Below are positions 37,416-46,214 of a stretch of 64,000 bases of DNA, piece after piece (position 1 is the first letter of the stretch; each line of letters begins with the position of its first letter). A program made the position numbers and the translations under genes. Source of the stretch: Dermatophilaceae bacterium (GTDB taxonomy: Bacteria > Actinomycetota > Actinomycetes > Actinomycetales > Dermatophilaceae); assembly GCA_014377705.1 (NCBI GenBank), contig JACMPC010000083.1, positions 1 to 64,000 of the forward strand, read 5' to 3'. Under the pieces are notes generated by a model. That model saw only the letters and a list, made by a program, of their open reading frames with translations. It was not told where the DNA came from and searched no databases.

Positions 37416-37952
37416 ATGCGAGGTCCGGTGGTGATTGCCCAGCAGTTGCCTCTGAGGTCGCGTCGTCGACACCAAGGTCATCTCGAGCGCGGCGCCGTCG
37501 CGGTCGAGATGGCCATGGTGCTACCCCTCCTGCTGTTCGTCTTCATGGGCATCATCGATTTCGGTCGTGCATACAGCACGCAGATCCAGCTGAGCGCAGC
37601 TGCCCGCGAGGGTGTCCGGCTGGCATCCCTCAATACGACCGCCAACACCGCGGATGCCAATTACGGCAATAGCGCTATCCAGGCCCGGGTCCGCGCGGCG
37701 GCAGGAGGCGTGCCGGACCCCACTGTGGTCAATGTGGCAGCCGTCCCGGCTAGCTGCCCAGCCACCGCCAACTCCGTGTGCGTCGTCTACTGCCCGGTTC
37801 CCGTCGCCAGCGGGAGTACCGCGACGGTCGTCGTCACGACCCAGTTCACCTGGATCACAGGAATCAAGGCGATGTCGAACTTCTTCGGGTCGGGTGTCTT
37901 CCCGACACCGACCTCCATCCAGGTCACGGGGGTAATGCGATGCTCCGGTTGA
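37416..37952 (+). CDS. tadE: TadE-like pilus assembly protein
   Basis: ERGAVAVEMAMVLPLLLFVFMGIIDFGRAYSTQIQLSAAAREGVRLA; start uncertain. Confidence 0.85.
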   Translation: MRGPVVIAQQLPLRSRRRHQGHLERGAVAVEMAMVLPLLLFVFMGIIDFGRAYSTQIQLSAAAREGVRLASLNTTANTADANYGNSAIQARVRAAAGGVPDPTVVNVAAVPASCPATANSVCVVYCPVPVASGSTATVVVTTQFTWITGIKAMSNFFGSGVFPTPTSIQVTGVMRCSG

Positions 37953-39250
37953 ACATGATCCGCTGGGCTCACCTGCTGCGCGGTCACGTCGATCACCGGC
38001 TCTCGCTGAGCGGCCGAAGGCGCGAGGACGGTGCCGTCGCCATGCTCGTCGCCATGCTTATGGGCATGGGTGTCCTCCTGGGCGCGGCAGCTCTCACGAT
38101 CGACACCGGGGCCCTGTTGTACGAACGGAGCCAGCTGCAGAACGGCGCCGACGCGGCAGCCCTCAGCATCGCCAAGACGTGCGCGGGGCCCACGCCCTGC
38201 GCTGCCCCTGATATCGCCGCGACCTCGAGCCTGTCGGTGCTGGCCGGCGCCAATGCCGCCGATAAGAAGTCCAGGATTGCCAGTGTCTGCGGGAGTGTTG
38301 CCCTCGTGGCGGTCAACGGCGCCTTCACCCCGTGCCCGGCGGCCAGCCCAGCGCTCGTGGAGTGCCCAGTCACCACCAGCGCCGCCAAGTACGTCGAGGT
38401 CCGCACCGAGACTCTCAACGGTGATGGGTCGTCCATCCTGCCGCCTGTCTTCGCGCAGATGCTGAACGGTGCAGGAAACAAGTTTTCGAATACCACCGTG
38501 AAGGCGTGCGGGCGTGCCGGCTGGGGTCCGGCAAGGACGACGAGAGGGTTTGTGCTCCCGGTCGCGATGTCCTACTGCGAGTGGAAAGCAGCGACCGGAG
38601 CGAACCCAACAGCGAGCCCGCCAGTTGCCGGGACCTACGTCACCCAGCCCGACTACACAGATGGTGTCGCGTTCGGCTATGACACCAGCTCCAGCACCCT
38701 GGCGCCGCCGTGGCCCACCGCAACGGAGAAAGAGGTGTACACGGCGAGCAGCGTCCCGGCCGCCGGGTGCACCACCTGGAACGGCCACGTGTCTCCTGGC
38801 AACTTCAGCGCAGTGCAACAGCTCTCCTCGTGCTCTGCCTCAGCCGGCGAGTGGATGGTTGGCGACACCGGCAACAGCTCCCCCTGCACTGACGCACAGC
38901 TTTCGCCATACCGGGGCAAGACGATCTTGGTCCCGCTGTTCGACTGCGTTGCGTCGTCGACGGCGGCGCTCACCCCGTCCACGGACTGTCAGGCGGGTGG
39001 AAACAACGCGAACTACCACATCACCGGTTACGCCACGTTCTACCTGACCGGTTGGCAGTTCAGCGGCACGAACGGCGGGTACGACAAGTCGGTCAAGGAC
39101 GATCACCAGGTGTGCCACGCCGCGGGGACGACTGGCAACAGCGGTCGTTGTTTGTCCGGCTGGTTCACCCGCGAGGAGATCGGCGTGGGCGAGATCGACG
39201 ACACCGGGGCCCCAGACTTCGGCACCACGGTCATCCAGGTTCTGGGATAA
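37940..39250 (+). CDS. tadG: TadG-like pilus assembly protein
   Basis: EDGAVAMLVAMLMGMGVLLGAAALTIDTGALLYERSQLQNGADAAALSIA. Confidence 0.82.
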   Translation: MLRLNMIRWAHLLRGHVDHRLSLSGRRREDGAVAMLVAMLMGMGVLLGAAALTIDTGALLYERSQLQNGADAAALSIAKTCAGPTPCAAPDIAATSSLSVLAGANAADKKSRIASVCGSVALVAVNGAFTPCPAASPALVECPVTTSAAKYVEVRTETLNGDGSSILPPVFAQMLNGAGNKFSNTTVKACGRAGWGPARTTRGFVLPVAMSYCEWKAATGANPTASPPVAGTYVTQPDYTDGVAFGYDTSSSTLAPPWPTATEKEVYTASSVPAAGCTTWNGHVSPGNFSAVQQLSSCSASAGEWMVGDTGNSSPCTDAQLSPYRGKTILVPLFDCVASSTAALTPSTDCQAGGNNANYHITGYATFYLTGWQFSGTNGGYDKSVKDDHQVCHAAGTTGNSGRCLSGWFTREEIGVGEIDDTGAPDFGTTVIQVLG

Positions 39251-39262
39251 GGGGAAGTACTC

Positions 39263-40015
39263 ATGGGACGTCGTTTGATGGCAGTGCTGGGCGCAGTGGT
39301 GGTCGGGTTGATCGGAGTCGCGGCGGTGATGATGTACGCCAGCGGGGCCGACGCTCGGGCGGTAGCGGGTCAGAAGCCGCAGACCGTGATGGTCGCCACG
39401 GCGCTCGTGCCCGCCGGCACCAGCGCCGCTGATGCCGTGGCGAAGGGGCTGATCTCGCCCTCCCAGATCGCGGCGAAGGGGGTCCCGCTCGGAGCCCTGA
39501 ACAAGATCGACGCAGCGACCGGCAAGCTCCTGGCCCTCACCGACATCGCACCGGGGGAGTTCGTCATCGCCGGTCGCTTCGGCACCACGCCACTGGGACA
39601 GAAGGTGATCCAGGTGCCGGACGGGCAGGTCGCCATCTCGCTCACGCTGGCCGACGCTGCCCGGGTGGGTGCCTTCGTCACGCCGGGGTCGCGCATCGTG
39701 CTCTACGACACCTATGTCCCGGCGGTCGCTGAGAAAGCGGGCGCCTCGGCGGGGACCAAGGCGACCCAGGTGCTCCTGGACGATGTCCTGGTCATCGCCG
39801 TTGGATCCACGACTCTCACGCCTCCTGCCAATGCCGCGGAGGGAGCGCCGGCGGCAGCCGCCGGCGCGCTGGTGACCGTTGCGCTTCCGCCCGACACGGC
39901 GGCCAAGCTCGTGCACGGCATCCAGACAGGGAGCTTGTATGCGGGTCTGCGCGGTACCGACACCAAGACCAACCTGAGCCAGATCGTCTCTGACACCACG
40001 CTCTTCACCAAGTAA
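39263..40015 (+). CDS. cpaB: Flp pilus assembly protein CpaB (SAF domain)
   Basis: N-terminal TM, SAF domain VMVATALVPAGTSAADAV; position in tad locus. Confidence 0.87.
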   Translation: MGRRLMAVLGAVVVGLIGVAAVMMYASGADARAVAGQKPQTVMVATALVPAGTSAADAVAKGLISPSQIAAKGVPLGALNKIDAATGKLLALTDIAPGEFVIAGRFGTTPLGQKVIQVPDGQVAISLTLADAARVGAFVTPGSRIVLYDTYVPAVAEKAGASAGTKATQVLLDDVLVIAVGSTTLTPPANAAEGAPAAAAGALVTVALPPDTAAKLVHGIQTGSLYAGLRGTDTKTNLSQIVSDTTLFTK

Positions 40016-40027
40016 CAGGGGGAACAG

Positions 40028-41251
40028 ATGACCATACTTTGGGACGGCGATCCGGCCGCTGCTGAGACGTACCACTTTGCGGTCAGCGATCGTATAGAGG
40101 TCTTCGGGGCTGCCCGGACGGTGACCCGCGCCTTGGCCACCAACCCGGACGAGCTGCTGGTCATCGTCGGGCCGGACGTCGGACTGCAAGCCGCCTCGTC
40201 TTTTGCTGAGCAAATCCGCATCGAGCGGCCGGAGGTGAGCGTGATCCTGCTTCGCAGGCGGCTCGAGGTCGCAGTTCTGGCGCAGGCCCTGCGCGCAGGC
40301 TTCCGTGAGGTCATCGCCTCCGACGACCTGACCTCGTTGTCCAGTGCCTGCCAGCGCAGCCTGGAGATCTCCCGCCACCTTGCCGGGATCGCCGGCGGCG
40401 GCGCACCGGTCGTGGATGGCAAGGTTGTGATGGTCTTCAATGCCAAGGGAGGGTGCGGCAAGACAACCATTGCCACAAACCTCGGTGCTTACATGGCGTC
40501 CACCGGTGCGAGGGTGTTGCTGGTCGACCTTGACCTGGCTTTCGGTGACGTCGCCATCAGCCTCCAGCTGCGCCCTGCGGCATCGGTTGGCGATCTCGTG
40601 GCGATGTCGGGCCACTTGGACGCGCAGGGCCTTGCCTCGGTCGTGACCAGGCACGACAGCGGGCTTCACACCGTATGTGCGCCCAGCCAGCCACGTGACG
40701 CGGATGGGATCCCGGGGACGACCGTGGCTGAGATGCTTCGAGTGGCCCGTCGCTTCTACGACTTCGTCGTCGTCGACACACCTCCCGCCTTCTCCGAGCA
40801 TGTGCTGGTGGCGTTGGACATGTGCGATCTGCTGGTCCTCATTGCCACGCTGGACATCCCGGCCGTCAAGAACCTCAGACTCACCCTGGACACCCTTGAT
40901 CAGCTGGGCCACCCACGCGACGGACGGATTGTGATCCTCAACCGCTCTGACGCCAAGGTCGGGCTGAACACCGAGGACGTCGTGGCGGCGATCAAGCTGC
41001 CGATAGCGGCAATGGTCCCAAGCAGCCCGCATGTGCCTGCCTCCGTCAACCGCGGCGTGCCGATCATCCTGGACGAGCCGAAGCATCCCGTCTCCCAGGC
41101 GCTGCGCGCCTTCGCCGAGAAGCACATCCTCAACGCCTCGGCGTTGAGCAACCCGGAATCAGCGGGTTCCGGCGACCCGATGGGCGGTGACGGCGGGTCG
41201 CCGGAACCGTCCACGCACCGGCGCCTGTTCCGTAGAGGAGCGAAGCTATGA
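40028..41251 (+). CDS. cpaE: CpaE/TadZ-like MinD-family ATPase
   Basis: Receiver-like N-terminus, then VMVFNAKGGCGKTTIATNLGAYMASTGARVLLVDLDLAFGDVAISL. Confidence 0.9.
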   Translation: MTILWDGDPAAAETYHFAVSDRIEVFGAARTVTRALATNPDELLVIVGPDVGLQAASSFAEQIRIERPEVSVILLRRRLEVAVLAQALRAGFREVIASDDLTSLSSACQRSLEISRHLAGIAGGGAPVVDGKVVMVFNAKGGCGKTTIATNLGAYMASTGARVLLVDLDLAFGDVAISLQLRPAASVGDLVAMSGHLDAQGLASVVTRHDSGLHTVCAPSQPRDADGIPGTTVAEMLRVARRFYDFVVVDTPPAFSEHVLVALDMCDLLVLIATLDIPAVKNLRLTLDTLDQLGHPRDGRIVILNRSDAKVGLNTEDVVAAIKLPIAAMVPSSPHVPASVNRGVPIILDEPKHPVSQALRAFAEKHILNASALSNPESAGSGDPMGGDGGSPEPSTHRRLFRRGAKL

Positions 41252-42624
41252 GTCTCGCCGATCGCCTTGACCAGGCCCGGGGATCCCAGCCGACAGCACC
41301 GAAGGGGCACGACTCGCCGGCTGAGGCAGCCCGCGCGGCGGCCCGTCCGATCGACCCTTTCGCACACGTCAAAGCCAGCGTCCATCAGGCGCTCATGGAC
41401 TCACTGGGTCCCCAGCTGTACGACCCTCACCTCGAGCAGAACGAGCTGGAGCTGCGCGTTCGTCAGACCCTGCAGTCCGTGATCAACTCCGAGAACACTC
41501 CTCTGGCGGCGGCTGACCGCAACCGCATCGCCCAGGAGGTGGCCGATGAGATCCTGGGTCTGGGACCTTTGGAGCCGCTGCTGCGCGACGGCGAGATCAC
41601 CGAGATCATGGTCAACGGGTCCAACGACATCTTCGTCGAGCGTTCGGGCAAGATCTTTCCTGTCGACGCTCGCTTCACCGGTGACACGCACCTTCGGCGC
41701 ACCATTGACAAGATCGTCAGCCGGGTCGGTCGCCGCATCGACGAGAGCTCTCCGATGGTGGACGCCCGCCTGGCGGATGGCTCACGTGTCAATGCGGTCA
41801 TCGCCCCCATTGCCCTGGATGGCAGCATCCTGACCATCCGGAAGTTCTCCCCGGATCCGTTCACCGACCTTGACCTTATCGCGTTCGGAACCTTGAGCGT
41901 GCAAGCGCGCGACTTCCTGCGCGCCTGTGTGCTCGGGCGCCGTAACATCGTCATCTCTGGTGGAACCGGCTCGGGCAAGACGACCTTGCTCAACGTCCTG
42001 TCCAGCTTCATTCCCGACGACGAGCGCATCGTCACGATCGAGGACGCGGCTGAGCTGCAGCTCCGCCAGCGCCACGTGTTGCGGCTGGAGGCCCGCCCGT
42101 CCAACACCGAGGGCAAGGGACAGATCTCCATTCGCGACCTGGTCAAGAATGCCCTGCGTATGCGGCCCGACCGCATCGTGGTGGGCGAGATCCGGGATGG
42201 GGCTGCCCTGGACATGTTGCAGGCGATGAACACCGGCCATGACGGGTCGTTGACCACCGTCCACGCGAACACCCCTCGAGACAGCCTCGCCCGGCTCGAG
42301 ACCTTGGTGTTGATGGCGGGCATTGCGTTGCCGGTCCGGGCCATCCGCGATCAGGTGTCCAGCGCCCTGGACCTGATCGTCCAGCAGGCCCGGCTCAAGG
42401 ACGGCAGTCGCCGGGTCACGGCCATCACCGAGGTCGAAGGTATGGAGAGTGACGTCGTCACGCTCCAAGATATCTTCACGTTCGACTACGGCGCCGGCAG
42501 AGATGAGAACGGACGCTTCCTGGGTCGCCTGACCAGCACCGGCCTGCGCCCGAAGTTCACCGAGCACCTCCGCGATCTGGGGATCGACCTGCCCCCGGGC
42601 ATGTTCGTCCGCGGGGCCGGCTGA
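41248..42624 (+). CDS. cpaF: CpaF/TadA secretion ATPase
   Basis: ITEIMVNGSNDIFVERSGKIF; ISGGTGSGKTTLLNVLSSFIPDDERIVTIEDAAELQL; MRPDRIVVGEIRDGAALDMLQAMNTGHDGSLTTVHAN. Confidence 0.95.
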   Translation: MSLADRLDQARGSQPTAPKGHDSPAEAARAAARPIDPFAHVKASVHQALMDSLGPQLYDPHLEQNELELRVRQTLQSVINSENTPLAAADRNRIAQEVADEILGLGPLEPLLRDGEITEIMVNGSNDIFVERSGKIFPVDARFTGDTHLRRTIDKIVSRVGRRIDESSPMVDARLADGSRVNAVIAPIALDGSILTIRKFSPDPFTDLDLIAFGTLSVQARDFLRACVLGRRNIVISGGTGSGKTTLLNVLSSFIPDDERIVTIEDAAELQLRQRHVLRLEARPSNTEGKGQISIRDLVKNALRMRPDRIVVGEIRDGAALDMLQAMNTGHDGSLTTVHANTPRDSLARLETLVLMAGIALPVRAIRDQVSSALDLIVQQARLKDGSRRVTAITEVEGMESDVVTLQDIFTFDYGAGRDENGRFLGRLTSTGLRPKFTEHLRDLGIDLPPGMFVRGAG

Positions 42625-44630
42625 TGGGCAGGCGCGCGACGGATGCCCGTCGGCGGCTGTCGGCTGCCGGGCTGCTCGCGGTGCTGTCACTGACCACGAC
42701 CTGGACCGCGTCGGCGGCAACGGCGCCGGCGCCGGGGAGTGCTTCCCTGACCGACATTCGGGTCGGCGAGTCCGGCATCACCGCGATCATGACTGCCCGG
42801 GCCACAGGAGGTGCCCCGATCAGCCCTGCCTCAGTGCAGGCCACTATCGCTGGGGTGCGCGCGCCGGTGTCGGTCAAGCCGGTCGTTCAGGCACGTCGAG
42901 TCACCACCTTGCTGATCGACACCAGCGGTTCGATGGGCATTGCGGGTATGGCGACCGTCGTGCGGGCCTCGAATGCGTTCCTGGCCTCAGTTCCCCCAGA
43001 GGTGTATGTCGGAGTCGTCGCCTTCTCCACAGTGCCCAGAGTCGTGGCGAGTCCGACCCTGAACCGCGCTTCGGTCCGTTCGGCGGTTGCCGGACTCAGG
43101 TCGCAGGGCGAGACGAGCTTGTATGACGGGCTGGTGGTTGCCCTGGATCAGCTGGGGACTGCTGGCGATCGCAGCTTCATCCTGCTCAGTGACGGTGGTG
43201 ACACCCGAAGCCGGCACACCCTGGCCCAGACCTCGAAGCTCCTGTCTGCGTCCGGAGTACGCGCGAAGGCTGTCGGTTTCAAGACCACCGAGACCCAGGG
43301 CTCGGTGCTGAGGAACCTCGCATCGGCAGGACACGGCAGCGTGGTGGCGGCTGCGGACAGCGCCGCGGTCTCAGCGGCCTTCATGGTGGCCGCCCAGGCC
43401 CTTGAGTCGCAGATCAGCGTCTTCATCGCGTCGCCGAGAGCCGCCGGTGGCATCAAGTTCCTGGAAGTGACGGCCAGCGCCGGTGGCAAGCTGCTCAGCG
43501 GCAGGACGCCCGTCAATCTGTCGGTGCGCGCCGCGGCACCGGCCTCATCCGCCGCGGCGGCGGCCGGGGCTCCTGCGTCGGGTGTGAGGTCCCCTTCAAG
43601 GGCAGCCGCGGCGCCAGGACCGGAAGGACCGGAAGGATCGGGAGGGGCCTGGATGCTCAGCCTGGCGCTGCTCACAGTCTTTCTCGGACTCGCCGGCGTG
43701 GTCGGGATTCTCGCCAGCCCCACCTTCGTGTCGCGCCGGCAGAAGAGGGCTGACGCTTTTGAGGCCTACTTCAACGGGTCGGCGTCCAGTCCGGCGGACG
43801 AGCGGTCGGCAGTGACCTCGATCAGCGCCAGCCTGGTCAACCTGGGCGACAAGGTGATGGACAGCCGAGCCTCAACACCGAAGACGCAACGACTCCTTGA
43901 GCGAGCCGATCTGCCGCTTCGCCCCGGAGAGTGGGCGGTTCTGCGGGTTATCGCCGTGGTCGTCGGCGTGGCCGGCGGAACAGTGTTGCTGCACGGTGGT
44001 TCGTTCTCGACGTTGTTCGGCATCTGTCTGGGGGGTCTGGTGGGAGCCATCGGGCCGAGCCTCTTCCTAAAGCTCGCGGCCTCGCGTCGGTCGCGGAAGT
44101 TCGAAGGCCAGCTCCCTGATGTCCTGACACTGGTCGCCAGCAGCCTCTCGACCGGGTTCTCGCTGCTGCAGGCCCTCGACGCCGTCGCCAGGGACGCAGC
44201 CCAGCCGTCTGCCAAGGAGTTCGCCAGGGCCCTTGCCGAGACCCGAATCGGTGCCGATCTCAATGACAGTCTGGATCACCTCGCGGATCGGATGGAGAGC
44301 ACCAACCTCCGCTGGACCAATATGGCCATCGATATCCAACGCCAGGTCGGCGGCAACCTTGGCGAGACCCTGCGCAGCACCGCGGCAACCCTGCGTGACC
44401 GGGAAGCCCTCAGCCGTCACGTCAAAGCGCTCTCGGCCGAGGGCAAGCTCTCGGCATACATCCTGATCGCCCTTCCGGTGGGGGTCTTCGGCTTCATGCT
44501 TGTCGGCAACCGGGCGTACGTCGAGCTGCTCTGGACCACGTTGATCGGGATCGGGATGCTTGTCGCCGCGCTGATCTCCATGGGGATCGGTGTTCTCTGG
44601 ATGAACAAAGTCGTCAAGGTGGAGATCTAG
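42624..44630 (+). CDS. tadB: N-terminal von Willebrand factor A domain fused to TadB-type T2SF inner-membrane domain
   Basis: VTTLLIDTSGSMGIAGM (MIDAS DxSxS), FILLSDGGDT; C-terminal T2SF QLPDVLTLVASSLSTGFSLLQALDAVARD. Confidence 0.9.
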   Translation: MGRRATDARRRLSAAGLLAVLSLTTTWTASAATAPAPGSASLTDIRVGESGITAIMTARATGGAPISPASVQATIAGVRAPVSVKPVVQARRVTTLLIDTSGSMGIAGMATVVRASNAFLASVPPEVYVGVVAFSTVPRVVASPTLNRASVRSAVAGLRSQGETSLYDGLVVALDQLGTAGDRSFILLSDGGDTRSRHTLAQTSKLLSASGVRAKAVGFKTTETQGSVLRNLASAGHGSVVAAADSAAVSAAFMVAAQALESQISVFIASPRAAGGIKFLEVTASAGGKLLSGRTPVNLSVRAAAPASSAAAAAGAPASGVRSPSRAAAAPGPEGPEGSGGAWMLSLALLTVFLGLAGVVGILASPTFVSRRQKRADAFEAYFNGSASSPADERSAVTSISASLVNLGDKVMDSRASTPKTQRLLERADLPLRPGEWAVLRVIAVVVGVAGGTVLLHGGSFSTLFGICLGGLVGAIGPSLFLKLAASRRSRKFEGQLPDVLTLVASSLSTGFSLLQALDAVARDAAQPSAKEFARALAETRIGADLNDSLDHLADRMESTNLRWTNMAIDIQRQVGGNLGETLRSTAATLRDREALSRHVKALSAEGKLSAYILIALPVGVFGFMLVGNRAYVELLWTTLIGIGMLVAALISMGIGVLWMNKVVKVEI

Positions 44631-45551
44631 ATGGGCTTCCCTCTGCTGTTGCTCGGCGCCGCCAGTGTGTCTGCCGCCATTGTCATGCTGTTCCTGGTCG
44701 TGGTGATGGGCAGTGGCAAGGCCACCGGAGTGGCCATCAGTCTCGCGATGATCGAGCACGACGTGTCACCGCAAGATGTCGGGCGAAACGAGCTGCCGGC
44801 TCTTGACCGAATCGTGGTTCCGTTCTTCTCGAAGATGAAGGGTCTCGCCCTGCGGCTGTCGCCGTCGGGCACTGGTGACCGGCTCATCCGGCTGCTGGAC
44901 CTCGCGGGCAACCCCGCCGGCTGGACCCTGGAGCGGTTGCTGGGCCTCAAGGGTGTCGGGCTCCTGCTCGGCGGGTTCCTCGGCGCGTTCATCGGCGGGG
45001 TGACCCTCAAGGGAGCTCTCTTCGGCGCACTCGGCGCCGCGGCCGGCTTCATGCTGCCCGATCTGATGGTGATGAATATCGGATCCAAGCGTCAGGAGGT
45101 GCTGCGCAGAGGGCTCGCCAACGCGCTCGATATGCTGACCGTCTGCGTCGAGGCAGGCCAGGGGTTTGATGGCGCCATCCTGCACGTCGCGCGGTCTGTC
45201 GAAGGTCCGGTGGCGGGGGAGTTCGCCCGCGTCCTGGCCGAGATCCAGATCGGGAAGTCTCGCAGTGATGCTTTCGCCTCGCTGGGGGCCCGCACGAAAG
45301 TGGCTGAGATCCGGACCTTTGTCACGGCGCTGGTCCAGGCAGACCGGCTGGGGCTGCCAATCGGTAGCGTGCTTCGTGAGCAGTCCGTGCAGATGCGACT
45401 GATCCGGCGGCAGCGGGCCGAGGAGAAGGCTCAGAAGGTGCCGATCAAGATACTGTTCCCGATGATGCTGTGCATCTTCCCGGCCCTGTTCATCGTGATC
45501 ATCGGCCCTGGCGCCATACAGATGATTGACACTTTCAAGGGCCTGGGCTGA
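44631..45551 (+). CDS. tadC: TadC-like T2SF membrane protein
   Basis: ANALDMLTVCVEAGQGFDGAILHVARSVEGPVAGEFARVLAEIQIG. Confidence 0.9.
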   Translation: MGFPLLLLGAASVSAAIVMLFLVVVMGSGKATGVAISLAMIEHDVSPQDVGRNELPALDRIVVPFFSKMKGLALRLSPSGTGDRLIRLLDLAGNPAGWTLERLLGLKGVGLLLGGFLGAFIGGVTLKGALFGALGAAAGFMLPDLMVMNIGSKRQEVLRRGLANALDMLTVCVEAGQGFDGAILHVARSVEGPVAGEFARVLAEIQIGKSRSDAFASLGARTKVAEIRTFVTALVQADRLGLPIGSVLREQSVQMRLIRRQRAEEKAQKVPIKILFPMMLCIFPALFIVIIGPGAIQMIDTFKGLG

Positions 45552-45563
45552 AGGACCCGTTTT

Positions 45564-46214
45564 TCAGTTGGTTTTGGGGCGGTCCGGCTTGACGAAGCCG
45601 AGGCGGACCGCGGACATGATGGCGCTGGCCCGGTTGTGGGCGCCGAGCTTCTCATAGACCCTGGCGACATGCGTCTTGACGGTTGACTCGCTCATGAACA
45701 GCAGCCGGGCCACGTTAGCCACGGAGTCGCCGTCCACCAGGCGCATCAGCACCTCGGTCTCGCGCGGCGTCAAGATCGGCTTCGCGGCGGACACCGTGTC
45801 GCGGCGACGTAGCGCGGCGCCCAGCCCGGTGGCGGTGAAGGCGTCCGGGGCGCTCGCGGCCCGGCGGATCGCATCCAGCACGTCGTCGGCCGACGAGCTC
45901 TTCAGGACCAGCGCGGAAGCGCCCGCGTCCAGGGCCTCGAGCAGGGTGTCGTCGTCGTTGTGCATCGTCAGCACGACGATGCCCAGATTGGGGTAGGTAG
46001 CCCTGGCCGACCGGGCCAGGGTCAGACCGTTCCCGTCTGGCATCGTCACGTCGACCACTAGCACATTGGCCCCGCCCTCGGCGATGAGGGACTGCCCCCC
46101 TGCCACCGACGAAGCCTGTGCCTTGACTGCCAGGTCGGGCTCGGAGTCGATCAGCCGGGTAATGCCCTCACGGACCAGGTTATGGTCGTCCACGATGACA
46201 ACTTGGATAGTCAT
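45564..46214 (-). CDS. LuxR/NarL-family response regulator
   Basis: VVIVDDHNLVREGITRLIDSEPDL; C-terminal LTPRETEVLMRLVDGDSVANVARLLFMSESTVKTHVARVYEKLGAHNRASA. Confidence 0.92.
   Translation of the reverse strand: MTIQVVIVDDHNLVREGITRLIDSEPDLAVKAQASSVAGGQSLIAEGGANVLVVDVTMPDGNGLTLARSARATYPNLGIVVLTMHNDDDTLLEALDAGASALVLKSSSADDVLDAIRRAASAPDAFTATGLGAALRRRDTVSAAKPILTPRETEVLMRLVDGDSVANVARLLFMSESTVKTHVARVYEKLGAHNRASAIMSAVRLGFVKPDRPKTN

Noticed and set aside
38840-41125. 761-aa minus-strand ORF across tadG/cpaB/cpaE
   Set aside because: Antisense shadow ORF; crosses three recognisable plus-strand genes and has low-complexity R/G/H-rich composition.
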